Source: Cuscuta epithymum
Taxonomy: Eukaryota; Streptophyta; Magnoliopsida; Solanales; Convolvulaceae
Direction of reading: 5' to 3'
Assembly (NCBI GenBank): GCA_945859915.1
Contig: CAMAPF010000034.1
Location: 3,006,501 to 3,070,500 of the forward strand
DNA: 64,000 nucleotides
Shown piece after piece: positions 35,198 through 45,401 of this stretch. A program made the position numbers and the translations under genes. A model generated the notes under the pieces. It saw nothing but the letters and a program-made list of their open reading frames with translations. It was not told the origin of the DNA and ran no database searches. Positions within the stretch are counted from its first letter, which is position 1. Each line of letters begins with the position of its first letter.

Positions 35198-36426
35198 CCC
35201 ATGAAACCCATGACGGAAAGTACAAGTATGAAAGCTCCGGCGGCTATCAGTGATTTGTTTATCAGCCGGTCGCACGCCGCCGGCGTGGACTGATGCCGCG
35301 AAAGCCATATGCCGCAGATTAAGATGGTAATTGAGATTAAGAACGTCATTATGTTAAGCCCTCTTAGCAACTGGTTGCTCAATCTCGCCATTTTTTGTGA
35401 TTAAAAATTTAAATAAAGAACCGGCCATATATTTCGGATTTTAAGATCATACTATCGTATATAAGGAGTACTTTTCTGTGTGAGCAAATTAAAACCATTA
35501 TGCTACATAACTATTATGGTATTATAATTAATTCGCTTCAAATCATTATCTTTCTTACCAATTTTGAACAAATTTGAAAGTATGGATATGGCAGGACCTA
35601 TTTCATTTTTGCTTATTATCAATTCTTTTTGGATGATTTACATATGACTAAAATAATGTCATTTTCTCGAAATAGATTATTATAATGTTAAATTTTCACA
35701 AGTATAATTTTTATTTGTGATTTGACAAAAATACCCTCATAGGATTTACTTTCCAATGGTCGCTGGACTGCCGCCGACCGAAATGTTTTTCCACAATGTC
35801 GCCGTTGATATGCCAGAGTTCATCGCCGCCAAGGTAATCCGCCGCCACTGCTGCCGCGGTGGAAGGGAATTAGGAGAGCTTAATTAGTTATGCAAGGGAA
35901 CTAGAAAAGCGTGCAACTAACTAGATTGTTTAATTAAATTATGGGTAAAATGTAATGTTTAATCCTGTTTTTGAAAACTAAAGATATGATCCTTTACTTG
36001 GAGAAGTGCAACTCCATAAGCAATTTTCCTCATTCTTTTTTGCTTATCCATAACATTTTAGTTTATCGATCTTACGAACTGCAAGATCTAATAAGTTTAG
36101 ATTGACTATGAAAGAGCAATTCGATTTTCGAGATTGCTTTTTTAAAACCGGCTATAATATTATGATGATAGTTTATCTGCTTACGAATTACGATTGACTC
36201 CAACAGTCCAACTTTTTGCATGTTTGTGTTTTTACTGTTTACAAATTTTTATTTTGTACTAAACATTTTTTGATAATCAAAATGTTTACCCAATTACCCT
36301 GATTTGCCATTAAAATGATGAAACGAAAAGGGAGCATTCCCACATATGTGGATTCATTTTTCTTGAACTCCACGGTTTTCAATCGTTTTCCCAATTGTTA
36401 ACTAGTATTCCGTATGAATTTAGACA

Positions 36427-36427
<1 letters not shown>

Positions 36428-36473
<46 letters not shown>
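36428..36473. repeat. Expanded (TTA)n microsatellite in copy 2
   Basis: About fifteen units against about five at the homologous site in copy 1 (21622). A complementary (AAT)n tract follows. Confidence 0.95.
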
Positions 36474-36474
<1 letters not shown>

Positions 36475-36809
36475 GGATTAGTGAAGCCCTTAATAATAAT
36501 AATAATAACTATAATCATAATAGTATAATGCTCCGAAAGAATAAAAGCTCATTTGTTAACCATGTTGTTCCGCTTATTATTAGCCTTATCAATCCATTTT
36601 TTCACCAAAAAATGTAATTTTTAATTTTGCACTCTCAATTTTGTGATAATCAAAATAATACCAATTGTTAATCCTAAACATTTAAGTTACCAAAAAGTTT
36701 ATTTCAACCCACTAATAATATGACTTGTCAAAAATAGCTAAAAAATATCAATCAACTAATAACTAAGAGCCGACCGTTGACTGTCTAACACCCCAATGCT
36801 TTTATTAAA

Positions 36810-38555
36810 TCTTTATATATATAAAGAGAACATGGTGGAGATCCAAATAGAAATATATTTGGAGCCAAAAGAAGTGAAAAATTGTTGTCACTATTAATGA
36901 ACCATTACTTAATGAAGTCATATTAAGTGCCAACCTATTTAATTTTTGTAAGTTATAAATAAAACTTTATAAAATTATTGTCACTTTAATGAAGCATTAC
37001 TTAGTGATGCCATATTAAGTGCCAACCTAATTAATAGTTGTATGTTATAAATAAAACTTTGAAAATTATATTGAGCATCAATACATTAAATATTAAAAAA
37101 AATTAGAAAAATATTAAAAGATACATTATACATAATTAATTAAGAGACATAACATAATAAAGTTATAAATGAAATGTTCTAATTTCAGAATATAAAATAG
37201 AGTATTACAATATATTTGGATACAAATATTATGTAAATGACAATGATAATACTCAGTACCCCATTAAATGTGTTCAGAATTCACTTGCATGTGGAATATA
37301 AATGAAGTAAAAATTACTTTGTATGTGATTCATGTTTTTACAAATCAGTTGAGAAAAATAATTTACCTACACATTTATTAGTTTAAATAGAAATGACAAT
37401 TTTGGTTGGGGCAGCTGCAAAAATAAAGTTAGCACAATTTAACGAGATGAGGGAGTCATTGTTTTTTATAATTAGCTGCAACAAAAAATACAAAAATACA
37501 ATTATTTAATTCTACTATAACTATTCATTAGTAAATAAGTAACTATTTTAAAAATTCGTTGAAATCATAATTTTAAATAATGTTTCCCAATTTTCAAAAG
37601 ATTTTTAGCATTTCCAATTTTGTGTACGAGTCAAATTGGTTCAATGATATTGGATTATACAATTTTACGATTCAACTCACGATGTTAACAACATTGATAT
37701 GTAGTTCTTATAAAACATATAGTGATTTTAACAATCTTGATCTGTAGCTTTTATAAAACATATATTGAGATGAATCAAGAGATCTTTATATCTTTATATA
37801 TATAAAGAGAACATGGTGGAGATCTAAATAGAAATCTATTTGGAGCCAAAAGAAGTGAAAAATTGTTGTCACTATTAATGAACCATTACTTAATGAAGTC
37901 ATATTAAGTGCCAACCTATTTAATTTTTGTAAGTTATAAATAAAACTTTATAAAATTATTGTCACTTTAATGAAGCATTACTTAGTGATGCCATATTAAG
38001 TGCCAACCTAATTAATAGTTGTATGTTATAAATAAAACTTTGAAATTATATTGAGCATAAATACATTAAATATTAAAAAAAATATTAGAAAAATATTAAA
38101 AGATACATTATACATAATTAATTAAGAGACATAATATAATAAAGTTAAAAATGAAATCTTCTAATTTCAGAATATAAAATAGAGTATTACAATATATTTG
38201 GATACAAATATTATGTAAATGACAATGATAATACTCAGTACCCCATTAAATGTGTTCAGAATTCACTTGCATGTGGAATATAAATGAAGTAAAAATTACT
38301 TTGTATGTGATTCATATTTTTACAAATCAGTTGAGAAAAATAATTTACCTACACATTTATTAGTTTAAATGGATATGACAATTTTGGTTGGGGCAGCTGC
38401 AAAAATAAAGTTAGCACAATTATTTAATGAGATGAGGGAGTCATTGTTTTTTATAATTAGCTGCAACAAAAAATACAAAAATTCAATTATTTAATTCTAC
38501 TATAACTATTCATTAGTAAATAAGTAACTATGTTAAAAATTCGTTGAAATCATAA
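36810..38555. mobile_element. Helitron-like repeat, two tandem copies
   Basis: Unit 1 is 36810-37790. Unit 2 starts at 37791 and is cut at 38555 by the Copia-3 junction. Both begin TCTTTATATATATAAAGAG, which contains a perfect 16-bp palindrome, and they are nearly identical for about 760 bp. Each start is a TC preceded by A, as expected for Helitron insertion between A and T. Copy 1 of the duplication shows the uninterrupted AAAT there. No CTRR-hairpin 3' end is evident, so the class is inferred. There is no coding potential. Confidence 0.55.
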
Positions 38556-41500
38556 CGGTAGGAGGCGCAACAAGTGGGAGAACGATGACTACATATGTAG
38601 AGGCCACATCCTTAACGGTATGTCCGATGCGTTATTTGATATTTACCAAAACGTTGAGAGTGCGAAAGAATTGTGGAATTCTCTTGAGTCAAAATAAATC
38701 GCCGAGGATGCTTCTAGTAAGAAGTTCTTGGTGAGTGATTTTAATAATTATAAAATGGTTGACTCAAGGCCGGTTATGGAACAATACAATGAACTCCTTC
38801 GTGTTCTTGGTCAATTTAAACTCCACAAGATAGGTGTTGATGAGTCCTATGCCGTGTCGAGTATAATTGACAAACTTCCACCCTCTTGGAAGGATTTTAA
38901 ACGTTCTTTAAAACATCAAGATGAGGAACTGTCCTTGGTTCAACTTGGGAGTCACTTGCGCATTGAGGAGAATCTTCGTGTGCAAGAGAATGACCAAATT
39001 ATGGGTGAAGTTGAATCTAGAATGGCTCATGTTCACTTGGTTGAGGATAATAAATCTAACCCGAAAGATAAGGGGAAAGGCAAAAAGCGCAAGTATGAAG
39101 ACCATGACAAACCCAACAAGAAACCGAAAGGTTTGGTTTGTTGGAGGTGTCAAAAGGTTGGACATGTCAAGCGTGATTGCCGTGTGAAACTGAACAAGAA
39201 TGGCGCTGGAACGAGTGGCAGTGGACAGGAACGGTCTAAGGACCTGGTTCCACGGAAAGGAGGTCAGTTCCTGACTAACTTTGATAATTCTGTCCAGAAT
39301 TATGTATCACTCATTCCAGAATATTTTTATGTACAGGATGATGACTGTGCATGGTGGATTGACTCGGGGGCTACGAGCCATGTGTGTAAGGATAAAGGAT
39401 GGTTTGAAGACCTAGAACCAGTGGAGGTCGGTTCCTTATTACGTATGGGAGACGAGTCAATGGTGCCTATCTTGGGAAAGGGTGTAGTTGTTTTAGAATT
39501 TACTTCTGGGAAAACAATTACGTTGTTTGATGTTTTGTATGTACCGAAGGTTCGAAAGAATCTTGTTTCGGGAAGTATGTTGAATAATTTAGGGTTCAAA
39601 CAAGTGATTGAATCCGATAAATATATTCTGTCCAAGGGTGGTGTGTTTGTTGGTTTTGGATATTTATCAAATCGCATGTTTCGTTTAAATGTTATGAATA
39701 AATTAATTTCTAGTGATAATTCTGTTTTTGTGGCATCTTCCATGAATGATTGTATGACTTGGCATGCTAGACTAGCTCACATTAATTTTAGAAAAATGCA
39801 TGAAATGTCTAAAGATGGTTTAATTCCTGCTTTTGGTATTAATGATGATAAGTGTAGGACTTGCATGCTTACTAAGATCACAAAACAACCGTTTCCTAGT
39901 GTTGAAAGGAATTCGGCTATTTTGGATCTTGTACATAGTGATCTATGTGACTTTCACTCAACTCCTTCCCTTGGCAATAAAAAGTATGTTGTTACTTTTA
40001 TTGATGATTCGACTCGGTTTTGTTATGTGTATTTATTACACACCAAGGATGAAGCTTTAGAGAAATTTAAAGTGTATAAAACCGAGGTTGAATTGCAATT
40101 GGGTAATCCAATTAAATGTCTTAGGACTGATCGGGGAGGAGAATATATGGATCCCCATTATTTTCAATCTGTTGGAATCATTCATGAGACCACGGCTCCG
40201 TATACACCACAACAAAATGGTGTGGTCGAACGGAAAAATCGAGTGTTAAAGGAAATGGTTAATTCCATGCTTTCCTACTCGTGTTTGAGTGAGGGGTTTT
40301 GGGGAGAGGCCATGCTCACGGCCTGCTATGTTCTAAATAGGGTTCCAAATAAAAGGAACAAGACAACCCCATATGAGCTTTGGTACAAGAAAGCGCCGAA
40401 TTTGAAATATTTTCGGGTTTGGGGTTGTAGGGCGGTTGTAAAATTGCCCGAGCCCAAAAGGAAAACTTTTTGGGAAAGGGGAATTGATTGCATATTCATA
40501 GGGTATGCTGAACATTCCAAGGCTTATAGGTTTTATGTAATAGAACCTAATGATGCGGTAGCGGTTAACACCGTGATTGAGTCTCGGGATGTGATCTTTG
40601 ATGAGATGAGATTTTCATCAATTCAAAGACCAAAGGACCTAGTTCCAGGCACTAGTGAGGTGCAAGTTCCAGAATGTTTGGATGGTGTTTTGAATCCCGA
40701 AGCACCACAAATAAGGAAAAGCAAACGAGGCCGCATCGTGAAAGACTTTGGTCCCGATTTTCACTTGTATTTAGTGGAAGGTTCAAGGGATGAAACGGGG
40801 GTACAATATTCATATTGTTACCAAGTTGAGGATGATCCAAAGACCTTTAAAGAGGCAATGGAATCCCGAGATGTTGCCTTTTGGAAGGAGGCAATTGATG
40901 ATGAAATGTCATCAATTATGGAGAACAACACTTGGGTGTTGTCGGATTTGCCACCGGGTTCTAAACCCTTAGGTTGCAAATGGATCTTCAAAAAGAAGAT
41001 GAAAGTGGATGGAACTGTTGACAGGTTCAAGGCTCGGTTGGTCATTCAAGGTTTTAGACAAAAACCCGAAATTGACTATTTTGACACGTATGCGCCGGTT
41101 GCTCGAATTACGACCATTAGGTTGTTAATTGCTTTGGCGGCTATACACAATCTGATTATACATCAGATGGATGTCAAGACGGCATTTTTAAATGGTGATC
41201 TTGATGAGGAAGTTTACATGAAACAACCGGAAGGTTTTGTTATGCCGGGAAATGAGCTTAAGGTTTGTAAACTTGTTAAATCATTGTATGGGCTGAAACA
41301 AGCACCCAAACAATGGCATCAAAAGTTTGATGAAGTTATTTTGTCCAATGGTTTTAGTTTAAACCAATCGGACAAGTGTGTCTATAGCCGATTTGATGCA
41401 TTCGGAGCGGGTGTGATCATATGTCTCTATGTTGATGACATGCTGATTTTTGGAACGGACCAAAATCAGGTTGATGAAACCAAAAGGTTGTTATCATCAA

Positions 41501-42375
41501 GGTTTTCCATGAAGGACATGGGGGAGGCGGATGTGATTCTTGGTATAAGGATTAAACGGGTAAACAAAGGGATTGCTTTGACACAAGCTCACTATGTTGA
41601 GAATATTCTCAAAAGGTTTAATTATAGTGATTGTTCACCCGTTGGTACTCCCATGGATCCTAGTGTGAAGTTGATTCCTAATAAAGGAAAGGCGGTATCA
41701 CAACTTGAGTACTCTCAAGCTATTGGTAGTTTAATGTATGCCATGACAAGCACTCGGCCGAATATTGCTTATGTCGTGGGTAGGTTGAGCCGGTTTACTA
41801 GTAATCCTAGTACTCAACATTGGCAAGCAATGAAGAGAGTGTTCAAGTATTTAAAGGGAACCATGGATTATGGTTTGTGTTACTTTGAGTATCCTTCGGT
41901 TTTAGAGGGATATTCGGATGCAAGTTGGATATCCAATGTAGAGGATCACTCTTCTACAAGTGGTTGGGTATTTTTGCTTGGGGGAGGTGCCATTTCTTGG
42001 GCATCCAAGAAGCAAACTTGTATCACAAGTTCAACGATGGAATCTGAGTTTGTTGCGTTGGCTACCGCCGGTAAAGAGGCGGAGTGGTTAAGAAATTTAC
42101 TTTTTGAGATTCCATTATGGGGGAAGCCGATTGCACCTATTTCTATCCATTGTGATAGTGCTGCCACTTTGGCTAAGGCGTATAGTCATGTTTATAATGG
42201 CAAGTCTAGACACTTAGGTGTTAGGCATAGTATGATTAGAGAACTAATCATGAATGATGTAATTTCGGTGGAATTTGTAAGATCGCAACATAACTTGGCG
42301 GACCACTTGACCAAAAGTTTGGCCCGGGACTTAGTGCACAAGTCTGTTATAGGGATGGGTTTAAAGTCCATTTAA
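38556..42375 (+). pseudogene. Copia-3 gag-pol, 5'-truncated with one stop
   Basis: The frame is readable from the junction (WENDDYICRGHILNGMSDALF) but has a TAA at 38695-38697, where relatives of this gag usually have a sense codon. It is then open for about 1215 residues to 42375. In order: gag (FLVSDFNNYKMVDSRPVMEQY), CX2CX4HX4C knuckle CWRCQKVGHVKRDC, protease WWIDSGATSH, integrase (WHARLAHINF...CRTCMLTK, DDSTRFC, RTDRGGEY, PQQNGVVERKNR), reverse transcriptase YVDDMLIFGT and RNase H (SSTMESEFVALATAGKEAEW, HCDSAATLAKA). It is of the Tnt1/Tork type and distinct from Copia-1 and Copia-2. It could not be expressed as a normal polyprotein because its 5' end and promoter are missing. Confidence 0.93.
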
Positions 42376-42901
42376 TCCTTAATGGTGAGACACCCAATTC
42401 CCCTCTAATACAACGTTAGGGGCTGAATTCAATGCGGAAAGCTCACACTTAATGGATTGGAACACACAATGAAAATCATCCCAAGGTGTGTGTTCGGACC
42501 TGTAGTAGGGAGGCTGAATTTATTTCTTAATAATTCCTTTGATAAAGTGTAAGCAGGTACACGAGTAAAGGAATTACCTATATGATTGTGAAGTGTAGCC
42601 GCACTTCAAAAAGCTTGGGACTTGGCTTTTATACGATCATGAATGGGATTAGGACACACGGCTTTATAATTGTGTCAAGTTTGTATTCTAGTTGAGTATT
42701 GAAACTTGTATGTATTTTATCTTGAGGTATTCAAATGGGTTGAAGGGTTCAATCCGTAGGACACCCCGATTCTCGAATATTTTGAATGTGTAAAATACTA
42801 AGATGGAAATTCAATCGTATCGACATTTCCATTTATGTGCAAGTTTTGGTTTGTAAGCTTTGTTATGTCATTTCATGGGTTACACTAAAATGGGGGAGGA
42901 T

Positions 42902-43486
42902 TGTTGGTGATTTTAGTGTCACCGGCCGTTTTGTGTAATTGGAAATGACATGAGTGCCAATGGGAATTAGAACTATGATCTAATACAAGTTAGTAGGTGT
43001 GGAGTGCACACTTGTATATAAGAACTAGTTTAGTTCCAAAGTGTCTATGTTAGTGGAACTCGAGGTAGAACTCGAGGTATAACTTTCAGTAGACCAGCTT
43101 TGTGGTTCTAGACCGAGTTCTAGAACGGTTAGGCAGTTTCCAGCAGTTTCCCAAAAACTGCTGCGGTTATTCTTAATCGTGTTACTACTGCCTAGGACGA
43201 TGAATATGGATATAAACCACCATATTTCGTACAGAGGAGGTAGAGGATCAATATCCAACATATCTTCATCACTTTGGCACTCAAATTAAAGATAACAATC
43301 CATATACTCACTAGTTTGGCTCTAGTTCTTGTGCCTGAGTTCTAGAGTGTCCTTAAGGATTATCCTAGATTGAATTTCTTGTAACCCAGGCATAGGGGAG
43401 AAATATCAATTCGGAAAGTGAACTTACACGATCCTTAAGCAATCCAAGTACTCAAATTATCACCCCCTACGTGATATACCCCAACA
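42902..43486 (+). repeat. Copia-3 3' LTR (about 585 bp)
   Basis: Begins TGTTGGTGA right after the purine tract and ends near CCCCAACA, giving TG...CA termini. A TATA-like TGTATATAAG lies near 43013-43022. The right boundary is inferred from the CA end because no second LTR is available for comparison. Confidence 0.75.
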
Positions 43487-43502
43487 TTTTGGGGGTGGGG
43501 AG

Positions 43503-43901
43503 GTGGGGGGTGGGGATAAAAAAAACCTATTTATACTTTTATTTTCTATACATTTTTTACACCTCTTCTCCAACTCTTCCTACTCTCTAATTCTCTATTC
43601 CCTCATACTCTTAAATCTTAATCATCTCGATCTTCATCTTCTCCAAACCTCTCTACATATATATATTATTTATATAATTATTATATCTACTTATATATTA
43701 ATTATCTTCTTATATACCTATATTATATTATAATTAATATATATTTATTATCTTCTTAATATTTACTTTGATATCTACTTATCATCTATACTTATTGTTA
43801 TTTACTTATATATTAAATTATTAATTATCTACTTTACATACATATATAAATATATTATATTACTTATATTCCTTATCTACTTAATCTCTACCTATTATCT
43901 A

Positions 43902-43958
<57 letters not shown>

Positions 43959-44410
43959 GTATTATATAAGTGTATTACTCATCTTATAGTAATATACTTA
44001 TATATTATATACTATAAACATTATATTATATATTACTTATAAAATAATCTACTTATATACCTATATTATATTACTAATAATATTTATTATCTACTTAATA
44101 TATACTTAAATTACTTATTATCTACTTATACATCTCCATCTTCATCTTCTCCAAACCACTCTATATATATATATATATTATTTATATAATTATTATATCT
44201 ACTTATATATTAATTATCTACTTATATACCTATATTATATTACTAATATTTATTATATACTTAATATATACTTATTATCTACTTATACATCTCCATCTTT
44301 TTAATATTTACTTTGTTATATATATTTATTGTTATTTACTTATACATATTAAAGTATTATATATAAGTGTATTACTCATCTTATAGTAATATACTTATAT
44401 ATTATATATA
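43503..44410. repeat. AT-rich simple and partly tandem sequence
   Basis: Almost pure A/T with recurring ATCTACTTATATA words. The block starting TCTTCATCTTCTCCAAACC recurs about 508 bp later (43631 and 44139). A (TA)n tract of about 50 bp spans roughly 43903-43954. No gene is present. Confidence 0.7.
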
Positions 44411-44420
44411 CTATAAACAT

Positions 44421-44822
44421 GAGAAAACTTCATGTCCAGCCGGCCTGACGGGAACCGCCATCCGGTCGAGGGAATTTCGGACACTTCCCGGTGGAATTTT
44501 TTGATGAAATATTTTTAGCATGTTCTTCATGAAGTCTAGTTTATCCATACCAAATTTTAGCTACAAATGCAATCGGGAAGGCACTCAAACAATTTCTTGA
44601 AGTTAACTGGGCAGTTCATACATATAAACTGCCCAGTTAACTTCAAGAAATTATTTGAGTTCCTTCCCGATTGAATTTGTATCTGAAATTTAGTATGGGT
44701 AAACTAGACTTCATGAAGAACATGCTCAAAAACGTTCATCAAAAAATTTCACCGGGAAGTTCCCGAATTGCCCTCGGCCGGACGGAGCATCCCGTCAGGC
44801 CGGCTGGACAAGAACGGGACTC
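44421..44822. mobile_element. 402-bp foldback element, Mutator-like (copy A)
   Basis: Almost the whole length is one inverted repeat centred near 44620-44625. The ends read GAG-N5-TTC-N-TGTCCAGCCGG on both strands. It is flanked by the 10-bp direct repeat CTATAAACAT (44411-44420 and 44823-44832). The same AT-rich sequence without the element stands at about 44012-44021, giving a local pre-insertion-like site. It has no coding capacity. The 9-11-bp target length points to a Mutator-like transposase. Confidence 0.92.
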
Positions 44823-44909
44823 CTATAAACATTATATTATATATTAGGCTATTAGTTATACAATTATATTAGTTACACTTGAATTCATAGTAATTAAATT
44901 CATCGTATT

Positions 44910-45197
44910 AGTTAATTTTTACATTTTTCATTAAAGTATAAAAGTAGTTAATTGTTACATTTTTCATTAAAGTATAAAACTAGTTAATTGTTACATTTTT
45001 CATTCAAGTATAAAACTAGTTAATAGTTACATTTTTCATTCAAGTATAAAACTAGTTAATTGTTACATTTTTCATTCAAGTATAAAACTAGTTAATAGTT
45101 ACATTTTTCATTCAAGTATAAAACTAGTTAATTGTTACATTTTTCATTAAAGTATAAAACTAGTTAATTGTTACATTTTTCATTCAAGTATAAAAAT
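44910..45197. repeat. Eight 36-bp tandem repeats
   Basis: The unit starts AGTTAATTGTTACATTTTTC and ends AAGTATAAAACT. The eight copies differ mainly at T/A and A/C positions (AATTG versus AATAG, ATTAAAG versus ATTCAAG). It lies just upstream of the hAT transposase remnant and may be subterminal repeats of that element. Confidence 0.9.
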
Positions 45198-45401
45198 AGT
45201 TACATTTTTCATTTCCCTATTATTTAATTTGTTAATTGTTGCATTCATCATAAAAGTAAAAAACTAGTTAATTATTAATTGCTGCATTAAACTATTAAAG
45301 TATAAACTAATAAAAGTAGTTAATTTTATTAGTCGCATTTTATTATTACTATTGTACTCATATTAAAACATTTGATATCATATAATATTTGTTACATTTT
45401 A

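Larger units (their letters stand above)
28101..35391 (-). pseudogene. Tetraspanin copy 2, exon 1 split by Copia-2
   Basis: Exon 2 is 28101-28415, 315 nt like copy 1. Exon 1 is split into 35198-35391 (194 nt, start codon and first two membrane segments) and 29823-30120 (298 nt). The two pieces add to 492 nt, exactly the length of intact exon 1 in copy 1. The reading frame therefore stops soon after residue 64 in retrotransposon sequence. Splice signals and the GCCNPP motif remain, and substitutions against copy 1 are few, so the break is recent. A truncated two-helix peptide might be made; a full tetraspanin cannot be made without removing the insert. Confidence 0.92.
27455..36810. repeat. 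Segmental duplication, copy 2 (tetraspanin block)
   Basis: Second copy of the block at 11307-21981, in the same orientation. It differs by a 115-bp element at 27963, the Copia-2 insertion, the absence of Copia-1, an expanded ATT tract and scattered single-base changes. Its right edge at ATTAAAT runs straight into the Helitron-like repeat. Confidence 0.9.
38556..43486 (+). mobile_element. Copia-3, 5'-truncated Ty1-copia element
   Basis: Lacks a 5' LTR, PBS and the beginning of gag. It keeps most of gag-pol, a PPT (about 42886-42900, a GGGGGAGG run) and a 3' LTR. It joins the Helitron-like repeat abruptly at about 38556. With only one LTR, its age cannot be judged from the LTRs. Confidence 0.9.

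Noticed and set aside
38556..42375. Functional host gene
   Set aside because: It has the full order of Ty1-copia protease, integrase, reverse transcriptase and RNase H, with a 3' LTR; it is a truncated retrotransposon.
43503..44410. Centromere- or telomere-like satellite
   Set aside because: No regular monomer or telomere hexamer; only AT-rich words and one partial 508-bp duplication.
44910..45197. CRISPR-like regular array
   Set aside because: The repeats are contiguous with no unique spacers, in a plant nuclear context beside a transposon remnant.
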